A stretch of DNA of 11,753 bases from Planctomycetaceae bacterium UBA4732 (lineage in GTDB: Bacteria > Planctomycetota > Planctomycetia > Gemmatales > Gemmataceae), in the NCBI GenBank assembly GCA_002404095.1, contig DHJA01000050.1, positions 1 to 11,753 on the forward strand, in the 5' to 3' direction. Within the stretch, counting starts at the first letter, position 1, and each line of letters starts with the position of its first letter. A program made the position numbers and the translations under genes. Below, piece by piece: positions 1-6,371 of the stretch. The notes beneath the pieces are model-generated. The model did no database searches. It was not told where the DNA came from and worked only from the letters and a program-made list of their open reading frames with translations.

Positions 1-20
1 TCGACTATTCGCACAGGCTC

Positions 21-135
21 TCAGCCCTGCACCGGCATACCCACTTGTTCCAGCAATTTCTCGCACTTTTCCCGGAGCAAATCCGCCAGGTTCGACAACG
101 GCTGTCCTTCCGGCAGCGCCTCTTGCAGCGCCGCG
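21..135 (-). pseudogene. Truncated duplicate of the ATPase gene 3' end
   Basis: Read on the minus strand, this stretch encodes the last ~37 codons and stop (TGA at 21-23) of a protein almost identical to the C-terminus of the ATPase at 1666-3840. Both contain LQEALPEGQPL, then NLADL, then EKCEKLLEQV, and both end MPVQG. By eye, 24-135 matches the corresponding stretch just above 1668 with about 11 differences in 112 bases. Similarity stops abruptly near 135, where the frame should continue toward the N-terminus; the selenoprotein gene lies there instead. There is no start codon and no room for the ATP-binding part, so this is a remnant of a paralogue or of a rearranged duplication. Sequence to the left of the window could add downstream context but cannot restore the missing 5' part. 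Confidence 0.85.
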
Positions 136-137
136 TG

Positions 138-143
138 TATAAT
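138..143 (+). promoter_or_regulatory. Candidate -10 box (TATAAT)
   Basis: A perfect TATAAT lies at 138-143, just past the point where the ATPase-like remnant ends and about 80 bases before the selenoprotein start. No convincing -35 hexamer lies 16-18 bases upstream, so this is a weak call. If it is used, the promoter was formed at or next to the rearrangement junction. Confidence 0.3.
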
Positions 144-221
144 CGCCTTGTAGGTTTCCACCCCCCCGGCCGGTGCGTGCCGGCTGTTCGCCCGTTTTCA
201 ACGGAAAGGATCGGTGCGCGC

Positions 222-1418
222 ATGGTAATCCGAACCGTCACCCTTTGGCGGGCCGTTGCGGCCGTTGCGGCCGGCGTCCTCGGACTCGTCGCCTTGGCGC
301 CGCAAGCCCCGGCCCAGGATAAACGGCCCCTCGACCGCGACGTCGTGGACTGGGTGCAGAAGCGCGTCCAGGATTGGCAACCGACCGCGGAGGACCGGCG
401 CTTCGACGAGATCGGCTGGGCCAAGGACATCCGCGAAGCCGAGCGCCTCGCCAAGGACAACAACCGGCCCGTCTTCCTCTTCACGCACGATGGCCACATG
501 GCCGTGGGCCGCTGCTGAGGGGGCGCCGACGCGATCAGAGCGAGTTCGCTCTCCAACGCTAAGGTGATTTCCCTCCTCAACCGCTACTTCGTCCCCGTCT
601 ACCTCTCCAACGAAGACTACCGCAAGGAAGGCGCCGCCCCCGCCGAGGAGAAGGCCGAACGCGACCGCATTTACCACGAGGCGCTGAAGGCCCAGCTGTC
701 GGCCGGCACAGTCCACGTCTACATCCTCGGTCCGGACGGCCACACGATCGACAGCCAGCACGTCGCCGTCGCCAGCAAGGTCGAGAAGCTGACGGAGATG
801 CTCGAGCGCACCATCGAGAAGCTGAAGGTGGAAGAGGGCAAGCCCCTGGTCAAGCCCGTGACGCAATCGGTCGCGCCGAAGACCGACGCCGATTCGCTGG
901 TCCTGCACCTCACCGCCCGCACCCTGACGCGCAAGGCCGACGAATGGGCGCCCGTCAAGCCGACCCTGGGCGAGACGCGTTCCGGCGGCTGGGGCGCGTT
1001 CGCCGTCGAGGACTGGATCGTGTTGAAGAAGGCCGAGGGCAGTAAACTTCTCCCCGAAGGCGACGCGAGCGCGGGCAAGTCGTGGGACGTGGACAAGGAA
1101 GTCGCGGCCACGGTACTGAAGCATTTCTACCCCTCGACCGAGAACAATAACGTCGCCAAGAACCGGATCGACGAGCAGCAATTGCGGGCGACGGTGCTGT
1201 CAATCAAGGACGGCGTCGTGCGCGCCCGCCTCGACGGCGCCCTGAAGATGAAGCACCCCTTCTACCACAAAGACGACGACAACTTCGTGGACGCCACGAT
1301 GGTGGGCGTCCTCGATTACGACCAGGCCACGAAGAAAATCCGCTCCCTGCAACTGGCGACGGACAAGGCGACCTACGGCCGCACCACGTTCGGCGTGGTG
1401 GTGCGCTCGGAACCGTGA
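222..1418 (+). CDS. Secreted thioredoxin-like selenoprotein (UGA at 516-518 read as selenocysteine)
   Basis: One frame runs from ATG 222 to TGA 1416-1418 (398 residues), broken only by TGA at 516-518. I read that codon as selenocysteine 99, directly after Cys98, in FTHDGHMAVGRC-U-GG. The frame is unchanged on both sides and the thioredoxin-like fold continues across it: strand PVFLFTHD before, then helix and strand VISLLNRYFVPVYLSNEDY after. A separate start at the internal GTG 564 would cut the fold in half and lose the active site. Residues 1-31 form a signal peptide (Arg4, Arg10, a hydrophobic AVAAVAAGVLGLVALA core, cleavage near APA/Q), so the protein should act outside the inner membrane, probably in thiol/selenol redox chemistry. 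Residues ~190-398 form a second region of unknown function. GGAAAGGA (203-210) is a loosely spaced ribosome site. A bacterial SECIS-like hairpin follows the UGA. The alternative is a gene killed by a nonsense mutation, which I think less likely. Confidence 0.82.
531..559 (+). promoter_or_regulatory. Bacterial SECIS-like hairpin downstream of the UGA
   Basis: AGAGCG (537-542) pairs perfectly with CGCTCT (547-552) around the four-base loop AGTT (543-546). A lower stem, GCG 531-533 with CGC 557-559, is separated by a small internal loop. The loop has G at its second position and lies 24 bases after the UGA. Bacterial SECIS elements are known to sit inside the coding region just after the UGA, with a short apical loop carrying an early G, 16-37 bases from the codon; this one fits. 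GAGGG 517-521 could also pair with CCCTC 571-575 to close a longer stem. Confidence 0.65.
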
Positions 1419-1420
1419 GG

Positions 1421-1595
1421 GTGGAGAAAAGTCTAGAAAACGCTTCCGTCCGGGGCGGCCGCGAAGACGGCGCGCCTTTGCGTGCTTACGGTGAGGCTTT
1501 CGGGTAACATTTACTCGCAGGAGACGGAATCGCGCGCCTATGCGGATACGTTGAGCCGCCTGATCGGCGTCCCGGTGACGCCGCCGCGCATCTGA
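1421..1595 (+). pseudogene. Frameshifted gene fragment, family unknown
   Basis: Two adjacent frames read as protein-like sequence and join naturally. The first gives a segment ending DGAPLRAYGEAFG and stops at TAA 1505-1507. The second continues NIYSQETESRAYADTLSRL and ends IGVPVTPPRI before TGA 1593-1595. Removing one G from the GGG at 1502-1504 fuses them into one frame. There is no clear ribosome site, only a possible GTG at 1421. I do not recognise the family. It looks like the surviving 3' end of an older gene between the selenoprotein and the terminator, but a chance reading cannot be excluded. Confidence 0.35.
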
Positions 1596-1613
1596 ATGAG
1601 CGAAGTCTGTATC

Positions 1614-1655
1614 AAAACAAAGCCACCCGCCGTCACCGGCGGGTGGCTTTGTTTT
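1614..1655. terminator. Perfect bidirectional rho-independent terminator
   Basis: A 19-bp perfect stem (1614-1632 with 1637-1655) closes a TCAC loop. It carries a GC-rich core (GCCACCCGCCG) flanked by AAAACAAA on one side and TTTGTTTT on the other. The T run continues to 1657 on the plus strand and AAAA supplies U's for the minus strand. It lies between genes pointing at each other: the selenoprotein from the left, and the ATPase ending at 1666 from the right. Confidence 0.92.
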
Positions 1656-1665
1656 TTGAGCGGCC

Positions 1666-3840
1666 TTACCCCTGCACTGGCATACACACCTGTTCCAACA
1701 ATTTCTCACACTTTTCCTGGATCAAATCGGCCAGATTCGGCAACGGCTGTCCTTCCGGCAGCGCCTCTTGCAGCGCCGCGATCAATCGTGGGAAGGCGTA
1801 GAGGGCCGCAAAAGCGTCCAGCGACGCTGGCTCCAACCGGGCGTGTCGGCCGCGCTTCTCCGCGTCCTGCCACAGCGTCTTGCTCTTGCCCGTCATCGCC
1901 AGGTCGTCCTCCGGCCGCAGGAGGATCAGATGGTCCACCATCGCCGGCTCCGTTTCCAGCACCGACAGCTTCGTACTCAGATCCTTCGGCTTGGCCGGGC
2001 CGCGACCCAGGAACAGGCCGACGCCCACTTTCCACGGCTGGCCGTCCTTGCACACCCAATGCGCAATCGACAGTACGCCGTAAGTCGGATGTTCGCCGAA
2101 CGTCCATTCGGGAACGACGTGGCACAACCGCCACGGCCCCACCTTGACGCCGTGTTCGTGGCAGATTTGCAGGAACGTCCCTAGCCCGGCTTGCAGCTCG
2201 CGCGTGGCGCCGGTTAACGCTCCTTCCGGCTCCAGTTTGCGACGCGCCGAACGTACTTCCTGGTCCCACTGGTCGCTCGTCGATGACCCGGACGCTATTT
2301 CCGACTCTGTTTCGCCTGAAGTTGTGGACGTTTTGACGACGACCACGGATTTGATTCCCGGCGGCAGTTCCGCAGGCGTTGCCAACGGCGGCGCGAACAC
2401 CTCGGCCACCGGCAGGCGGTTCACCGGCGCGCCCGCCTCCAGGTACGGTTCCGTGGCGGAGGCCCGGCGTTCGTCGTTGCCGCCGAAGACGACGTGATCG
2501 AACTGGTGGCGGAACTGCTGGAGCATGTCGCGCAGCGTCGGCTCGGTGCGGGCCACGCGCTCGATCTGCTCCGCCGTGAACGGAAAGATCAAAGGAAGCT
2601 CGGCGAAGTCTGGGAATTGTTCGAGGGCCGGCCGCAGGCGCGCCTCCACGATGGCGCGCACCAACTCGGGCGCCGGCGCCTCAAGGCGCAGCGTCTTGAT
2701 GGTGCCGTAGTCCGTCAGGTGGATGGGGTTGTTTAAGCGATCTTGAATGTAGCCGTCCAGCGACGGCACGAAGCGGTTCCACAGGCCGCGCTCGGCGAAG
2801 ATGAGGAAGCTGATGCCGTCCAGGTGGTGCATCGCTTGCACGACGCCGGCGAAGAACGCCTCGGCGATGCGATGTACGTCGTCCGTGCGTCGTGACAATA
2901 AGAGGTCTTCCAACTGGTCGAAAGCGACGACAACCGGAATGCGCAGGCCGCGCAGCACTTCCATCATCACCTTGAACAGCGCCAGCACGAGGTCTTGCCG
3001 GCTGGGACGCACTTGAAAATCGAGTTCGGCGAATCCGTAGGTGAGAAAGTTGGCCAGGTCAGCCTCATCGCCCAGCAATACGCCGCGCGCGAAGCCCGTC
3101 AGGATCTGCCGCCGCATCAGGCCGGCCGTGTTGTGCGCTTCCGTTTGGTCGATGTGGGCGAGGACCAGCTCGCACGCCTTTTCCAGATCGAGACTGGCTT
3201 CTTCACAAGCGCGGCGGACGCCGCCGGCCTGGAACGGCAGGGTGCAGGGCCGGGCCAGGCGGTCGATGAGCCATTGCGTCCGCTCCTGGGCCTGCGAGCC
3301 GCCAAGGCCGAAGCGGCGCGCCCATCCCGCCAGGCCCGGCGCCGGGAACAGGTCCAAGCATTCCGGCGGCGCCAAGGCCGTCAACGCTTTGCCGAGAAGG
3401 CCGCGCACCAGCTGTTCGCCGACGAACTCCAGCGGGCGAGCGTCCTTCTGCCGGCCGCCGCCGAGCAGCGTGTCGATGAACTGGAACAGCAGATATTCGA
3501 GGAAATCGACTTCCTTTTGATACGTCCCCGGCGTCACCAGCAATTGCCACGTCCCTTCGGGGCCGTGTTTGATCGAGTGCAGCAAATGCGTCTTACCGGA
3601 CCCTTTATTGCCGAGAATCGGCACGACTTCCGAATGCGTGGCCGGCGCGTAGCGATAGAGATCGACGACGCCAAGAAGTTGGTCGCGCTCACGGGCGAAC
3701 AGCTCGGGGACGTGGTAGCGGGCGCATACTTCGTCGTCGGGGTTGCGCGCGAAGTAGTCGCGGAACGGGTTGCCGGCGCGGCGCAAGGCGTCCAGGGCGC
3801 GCTCCGGCAGAGATCGAACGGCGGCGGCGGCGGCTGACAT
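1666..3840 (-). CDS. Large P-loop ATPase of unknown role (724 residues)
   Basis: The start is ATG 3838-3840, with GGAGG at 3847-3851 six bases upstream. The N-terminus carries an NPFRDYFARNPDDEV segment (24-38). Walker A is GNKGSGKT (77-84) and Walker B is VVVAFDQLED (303-312, Asp308 and Glu311). A following ISFLIFAERGLW strand (343-354) sits where a sensor-1 element would be. This layout suggests an AAA/ORC- or STAND-like NTPase. Residues ~455-530 are an acidic, Ser/Thr-rich linker. Residues ~530-690 form a separate compact domain containing YGVLSIAHW and WKVGVGLFLG; I cannot name it. A nuclease-like fold is possible, but I see no certain catalytic motif. No signal peptide or membrane segment is seen, so it is cytoplasmic. 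It follows the helix-turn-helix gene by 26 bases, so the two are probably co-transcribed. A partial second copy of its 3' end lies at 21-135. The function is not known to me. Confidence 0.88.
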   Translation of the reverse strand: MSAAAAAVRSLPERALDALRRAGNPFRDYFARNPDDEVCARYHVPELFARERDQLLGVVDLYRYAPATHSEVVPILGNKGSGKTHLLHSIKHGPEGTWQLLVTPGTYQKEVDFLEYLLFQFIDTLLGGGRQKDARPLEFVGEQLVRGLLGKALTALAPPECLDLFPAPGLAGWARRFGLGGSQAQERTQWLIDRLARPCTLPFQAGGVRRACEEASLDLEKACELVLAHIDQTEAHNTAGLMRRQILTGFARGVLLGDEADLANFLTYGFAELDFQVRPSRQDLVLALFKVMMEVLRGLRIPVVVAFDQLEDLLLSRRTDDVHRIAEAFFAGVVQAMHHLDGISFLIFAERGLWNRFVPSLDGYIQDRLNNPIHLTDYGTIKTLRLEAPAPELVRAIVEARLRPALEQFPDFAELPLIFPFTAEQIERVARTEPTLRDMLQQFRHQFDHVVFGGNDERRASATEPYLEAGAPVNRLPVAEVFAPPLATPAELPPGIKSVVVVKTSTTSGETESEIASGSSTSDQWDQEVRSARRKLEPEGALTGATRELQAGLGTFLQICHEHGVKVGPWRLCHVVPEWTFGEHPTYGVLSIAHWVCKDGQPWKVGVGLFLGRGPAKPKDLSTKLSVLETEPAMVDHLILLRPEDDLAMTGKSKTLWQDAEKRGRHARLEPASLDAFAALYAFPRLIAALQEALPEGQPLPNLADLIQEKCEKLLEQVCMPVQG

Positions 3841-3852
3841 GAAAAACCTCCG

Positions 3853-3873
3853 TTACTTGCTACTGTCTACTTC
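3853..3873. repeat. Three heptad repeats (YTACTKN) between the operon genes
   Basis: On the plus strand TTACTTG, CTACTGT and CTACTTC follow each other directly with a 7-base period. The last unit contains the stop codon of the helix-turn-helix gene (3867-3869). The same heptad consensus occurs at 9556-9583. Short tandem heptamers between genes are known from other bacteria, notably cyanobacteria; their role here is unknown. Confidence 0.5.
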
Positions 3874-4667
3874 TTCAGGCTGGCGTAATACGCGATTTCG
3901 TGGCCAACGAGCAGGGCGAACGACGGTTCCGGTAAGGCGTGCAGCGGACCTGTCCACGGATGCAGATAGAGGAGGCCGGCGTCGTGCAGTCGGCGCAGTT
4001 CATCGTGGAATGCGCCGATCGTTAGGTCCGGCGCGCCGCTCCGCGAGCGCTGAAACAACTCGGGGAGTGGGCAGTCTTCCGAGGCGCCTGACGCCTGCCA
4101 TTCCGTCAGACGCGCCAGGAGGATCGTCCGCGCGTCGGCAGTCGGCCCCTGATGAAAGCGCTGGAAACGATCCTTCAAGCCGTCCGTCGCGGCGGGGCCG
4201 TCGTTATCGCGCGCCAGCCGCTCCAGCACCGTCTCGGCGCCGGCCTTGAGCGCGTCGAAACCGGCCTGCATACGCCGTACGCTGGCCACCAGGTCGATGG
4301 CTTGCGTTTGTCGGCCCTCCAAGGCGCGGATGAAATCCTCCAGCACTTCGCGCGGGCTGGTTTGGCTCAACAACCACGCCAGACCCTTATCGGTTAGTAA
4401 ACAGATTTCCGTAGTCGTTTTAGTCTTTTTGCGAACAAGGACGGCCTTATTGCCGGCTGTGGAGGGAAGGAGCGCCGAAGCGTCGGTCTCGGCGGACAGG
4501 ACGCGCAACCAACCTTCCTCCTTGCAGCGCTGCGCCGCTTGCCGGCCGGCGGGCGCCGTCGGAAACAGGCCCGGACCGCCGCGGACGGCGAACAACGGCG
4601 CGCCTTCCGGCGCCGCCGCCGCTCGACTTAGTGCAGCGAGGACAATCCTGGTTGATTTGTCGGTCAC
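3867..4667 (-). CDS. Small protein with two winged-helix-like domains, partner of the ATPase
   Basis: I start it at GTG 4665-4667 (266 residues), because AAGGAGGAGG (4671-4680) lies just upstream with ideal spacing. The longer reading back to ATG 4736 would run through the -10 box and the ribosome site. Residues ~1-105 look like a winged helix: an early helix (STRIVLAALSRA), a second helix (RQAAQRCKEEGWL), a beta hairpin and ICLLTDKGLAWLL. Residues ~106-150 are a charged, probably coiled-coil stretch. Residues ~180-245 form a second winged-helix-like region (LLARLTEWQ, then LTIGAFHDELRRLHDAG), followed by LYLHPWTGPL and a GHEIAYYASLKK tail. It is probably a cytoplasmic DNA-binding or adaptor protein. 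It is first in an operon with the ATPase 26 bases downstream. Conserved planctomycete proteins with this C-terminal signature are familiar to me, but no function is established. Confidence 0.8.
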   Translation of the reverse strand: MTDKSTRIVLAALSRAAAAPEGAPLFAVRGGPGLFPTAPAGRQAAQRCKEEGWLRVLSAETDASALLPSTAGNKAVLVRKKTKTTTEICLLTDKGLAWLLSQTSPREVLEDFIRALEGRQTQAIDLVASVRRMQAGFDALKAGAETVLERLARDNDGPAATDGLKDRFQRFHQGPTADARTILLARLTEWQASGASEDCPLPELFQRSRSGAPDLTIGAFHDELRRLHDAGLLYLHPWTGPLHALPEPSFALLVGHEIAYYASLKK

Positions 4668-4670
4668 GAG

Positions 4671-4680
4671 CCTCCTCCTT
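4671..4680 (-). promoter_or_regulatory. Strong ribosome binding site that fixes the GTG start
   Basis: The minus strand reads AAGGAGGAGG and then CTC before GTG 4667. This is the best Shine-Dalgarno sequence in the window. It supports the GTG start over the upstream in-frame ATG at 4736. Confidence 0.8.
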
Positions 4681-4718
4681 GGGTTGACTGGCGCGCGCGT
4701 CGTCCTTTCGGCGCGGCA

Positions 4719-4746
4719 ATTATCCACATCGCCCAAAATGATGCAA
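4719..4746 (-). promoter_or_regulatory. Candidate sigma-70 promoter of the helix-turn-helix/ATPase operon
   Basis: On the minus strand, TTGCAT (4746-4741) and GATAAT (4724-4719) are separated by 16 bases. They lie about 50 bases upstream of the GTG start and its ribosome site. The spacing and both hexamers fit a housekeeping promoter. The same bases read as TTATCCACA on the plus strand, the consensus DnaA box. Confidence 0.5.
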
Positions 4747-4751
4747 GTCCA

Positions 4752-4766
4752 GGAAAAAGGTTTTCC
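4752..4766. repeat. Short inverted repeat in the divergent promoter region
   Basis: GGAAAA (4752-4757) and TTTTCC (4761-4766) are perfect inverted copies around AGG. They lie just upstream of the candidate operon promoter and about 105 bases before the globin gene. This is a possible operator, but it is short enough to be chance. Confidence 0.25.
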
Positions 4767-4789
4767 AGTCGGCCCCCACTCCGCTAAGA

Positions 4790-4819
4790 TTGCCGATAGC
4801 GGAAGAATTGTTTCAAAAT
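4790..4819 (+). promoter_or_regulatory. Weak candidate promoter for the globin-fusion gene
   Basis: TTGCCG (4790-4795) and CAAAAT (4814-4819) are 18 bases apart and about 50 bases before the start codon. The match to sigma-70 consensus is modest. It is listed because this divergent region must hold a plus-strand promoter. Confidence 0.25.
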
Positions 4820-4871
4820 ACCGCCGACGCCGGCATAGGACTCCGCCGGCGCGGCTGCAAGGAGACCTTTC

Positions 4872-6230
4872 ATGTCATTGTTTCGTCGGCGGGCCTTATC
4901 GGCCCTGATGCTTTGCCTTCCAGTCGCGGCGTTCACGGCCGGCGCCGTCCGCGCGGCGGATGATTCGCCGTCCGCGACGGACGCGAAGACCGAGGAGGCC
5001 TTGGTTTATAAGACGCTGCGTGAAGTCATCAACGAAGGCGCGGATATGTACAACGCGCAGGGCCGTTACAAAAACATGGAGCGCGATTACGCGGGCTGCT
5101 ACCACCTGTACGAAGGCGCCTTGATGGTGGCCCGTCCGCTGCTCGGTCGTCATGCCGATTTGCAGAAGGCCATCGACGACGCTATGGCCAGTGCCCGCGA
5201 CACGCCGCTGATGGAGAAGCGGGCCTTCGTCCTCCGCGAAGTCATCGACAAGATCCGCGAGGGGGTCAACCCGAAGGCCGTGGCGGTCGTGCCGCCCACG
5301 CCGCCTCCCGCGAAGGAGACGACAACGACGGGCAAGGTGGACAAAGGAGAGAAGGGCAAGTTAATTGTTCTCGTGGACGGCCAGAGCATGATCTTCATGG
5401 TCCCAGACACGGCTAGGGTGGTTATCAACGGCAAGGGCGCCAAACTGGAAGACCTGTACTTAGAGAGGGGCGCCACGGTCACCATCATCAGCAAGGGCGA
5501 CGTAGTCACCAAAGTCGAGGCCCAGGTCGAAGCCAAGCCTTTAGTTTCACCCCCGCCGCCCGTGAAAGAGACGATGACGGGCAAGGTTATTAGCGCGGAA
5601 AAGGGCAAACTGAGCGTGATGAGCGCGCAGGGTAAGGAAAGGACTTATGCGGTCCCCGAAGATGCAAAAATCTTTATTGATGACAAAGAAGGTAAGCTGG
5701 CGGACGTCAAACCCGACAGCGCCGTCACGGTCACGAGCAAAGGCGACACCGTGATTAAGATCGAGGCTAAGGCGCCGGCTTTGCCGCAGCCGCCGCTGGC
5801 CGCGAAAACCCTCTGGGACCGGCTGGGCGGCGAAGCCAACGTCGCCAAGGTGGTGGACGATTTCGTGAACACGGCCGGCAAGGATCCGATGGTCAACTTC
5901 TGGCGCGACCCGACGAAGGTTCCGAGCAAGGTGGAGATTGCCGATCTGAAAACTAGGTTAGTGGAGTTCGTCAGCAGCGCCACGGGCGGGCCGCTCAAGT
6001 ACGAGGGCAAGTCGATGAAGGAAGCCCACAAGGGCATGAAGATCACCGAGGAGGAGTTCGACGCGGCGGCCAAGGATCTCAAGGACGCCTTGGTAAAGAA
6101 CGGGGCCAAGGCCGACGATGTTGCGGCGGTGATGAAGGCCGTGGACGGCACGCGCAAGGACATCGTCGCGGAGAAGAAACCCGAAGAAAAGGATAAGCCG
6201 GAGGAAAAGAAGCCAGGCGAAAAGGATTGA
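4872..6230 (+). CDS. Exported protein with C-terminal group-1 truncated haemoglobin
   Basis: The start is ATG 4872, with AAGGAG (4859-4864) seven bases upstream; 452 residues. Residues 1-28 are a signal peptide (FRRR, then hydrophobic LSALMLCLPVAAFTAG, cleavage near VRA). Residues ~41-133 are helical, with the LREVINEGADMYN and CYHLYEGALMVARPLL segments seen in planctomycete proteins. Two beta-rich repeats follow at ~153-220 and ~236-300 (each TGKV...EKGKL, ...VTKVEA or VIKIEA), joined by Pro-rich linkers. Residues ~313-432 are a truncated globin: LWDRLGGEANVAKVVDDF, ATGGP, and proximal His386 in MKEAHKGMKIT. Against mycobacterial trHbN, the B10 Tyr aligns with Val332 and the E11 Gln with Leu, so the usual polar haem-ligand contacts are missing. 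The tail is Lys/Glu/Pro-rich. It should bind haem in the periplasm or at the surface; the ligand and role are unknown. It is transcribed divergently from the helix-turn-helix operon and alone. Confidence 0.87.
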   Translation: MSLFRRRALSALMLCLPVAAFTAGAVRAADDSPSATDAKTEEALVYKTLREVINEGADMYNAQGRYKNMERDYAGCYHLYEGALMVARPLLGRHADLQKAIDDAMASARDTPLMEKRAFVLREVIDKIREGVNPKAVAVVPPTPPPAKETTTTGKVDKGEKGKLIVLVDGQSMIFMVPDTARVVINGKGAKLEDLYLERGATVTIISKGDVVTKVEAQVEAKPLVSPPPPVKETMTGKVISAEKGKLSVMSAQGKERTYAVPEDAKIFIDDKEGKLADVKPDSAVTVTSKGDTVIKIEAKAPALPQPPLAAKTLWDRLGGEANVAKVVDDFVNTAGKDPMVNFWRDPTKVPSKVEIADLKTRLVEFVSSATGGPLKYEGKSMKEAHKGMKITEEEFDAAAKDLKDALVKNGAKADDVAAVMKAVDGTRKDIVAEKKPEEKDKPEEKKPGEKD

Positions 6231-6286
6231 AGTTGAACAGTGCGAGCAGACGCAGGGCTTAAACTTGAAAGAATGATCGGCTTATG

Positions 6287-6371
6287 GGCGAACGGCCGGC
6301 GTAAGCCGGCTGGTACAGGATGCGGTCGGCGACAGTATCCTGTACCAGCCGGCTTACGCCGGCCGTTCGCC
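6287..6371. repeat. 35-bp perfect inverted repeat between convergent genes
   Basis: 6287-6321 and 6337-6371 are perfect reverse complements, separated by 15 bases. Each arm contains its own small palindrome (GCCGGC-GTAA-GCCGGC). It lies between the globin gene (+) and the kinase gene (-), and its right arm encodes the last codons (GERPA) and the stop of the kinase. There is no T run, so it is not a standard terminator, though a stem this long could still stop or protect transcripts from both sides. It looks like a member of an intergenic repeat family. Confidence 0.85.

Noticed and set aside
45..221. Upstream extension of the selenoprotein frame to ATG 45
   Set aside because: It would run through the antisense of the ATPase remnant and put ~59 unrelated residues before a clear signal peptide that begins at ATG 222.
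198..1181. Long open frame on the minus strand opposite the selenoprotein gene
   Set aside because: It reads as Val/Gly/Leu-rich shadow sequence, as expected opposite a GC-rich gene. There is no start signal and no recognisable family. The plus strand has the signal peptide and thioredoxin motifs.
1596..2147. 183-codon plus-strand frame starting before the terminator
   Set aside because: It crosses the perfect terminator hairpin and then runs antisense to the ATPase with Pro/Arg/Ser-rich shadow composition.
2995..3837. 280-codon open frame on the plus strand opposite the ATPase
   Set aside because: It is antisense to the conserved Walker A region and rich in Arg/Ala/Gln shadow composition, with no ribosome site.
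4720..4728. Perfect DnaA box (TTATCCACA)
   Set aside because: It is a single copy with no cluster of boxes, AT-rich unwinding region or dnaA/dnaN neighbours. The same bases form the -10 box of the operon promoter, so it is probably coincidental.
4668..4736. ATG 4736 as the start of the helix-turn-helix protein
   Set aside because: The extension covers the candidate promoter start and the strong AAGGAGG ribosome site. Its 23 residues are basic and unlike the rest of the protein.
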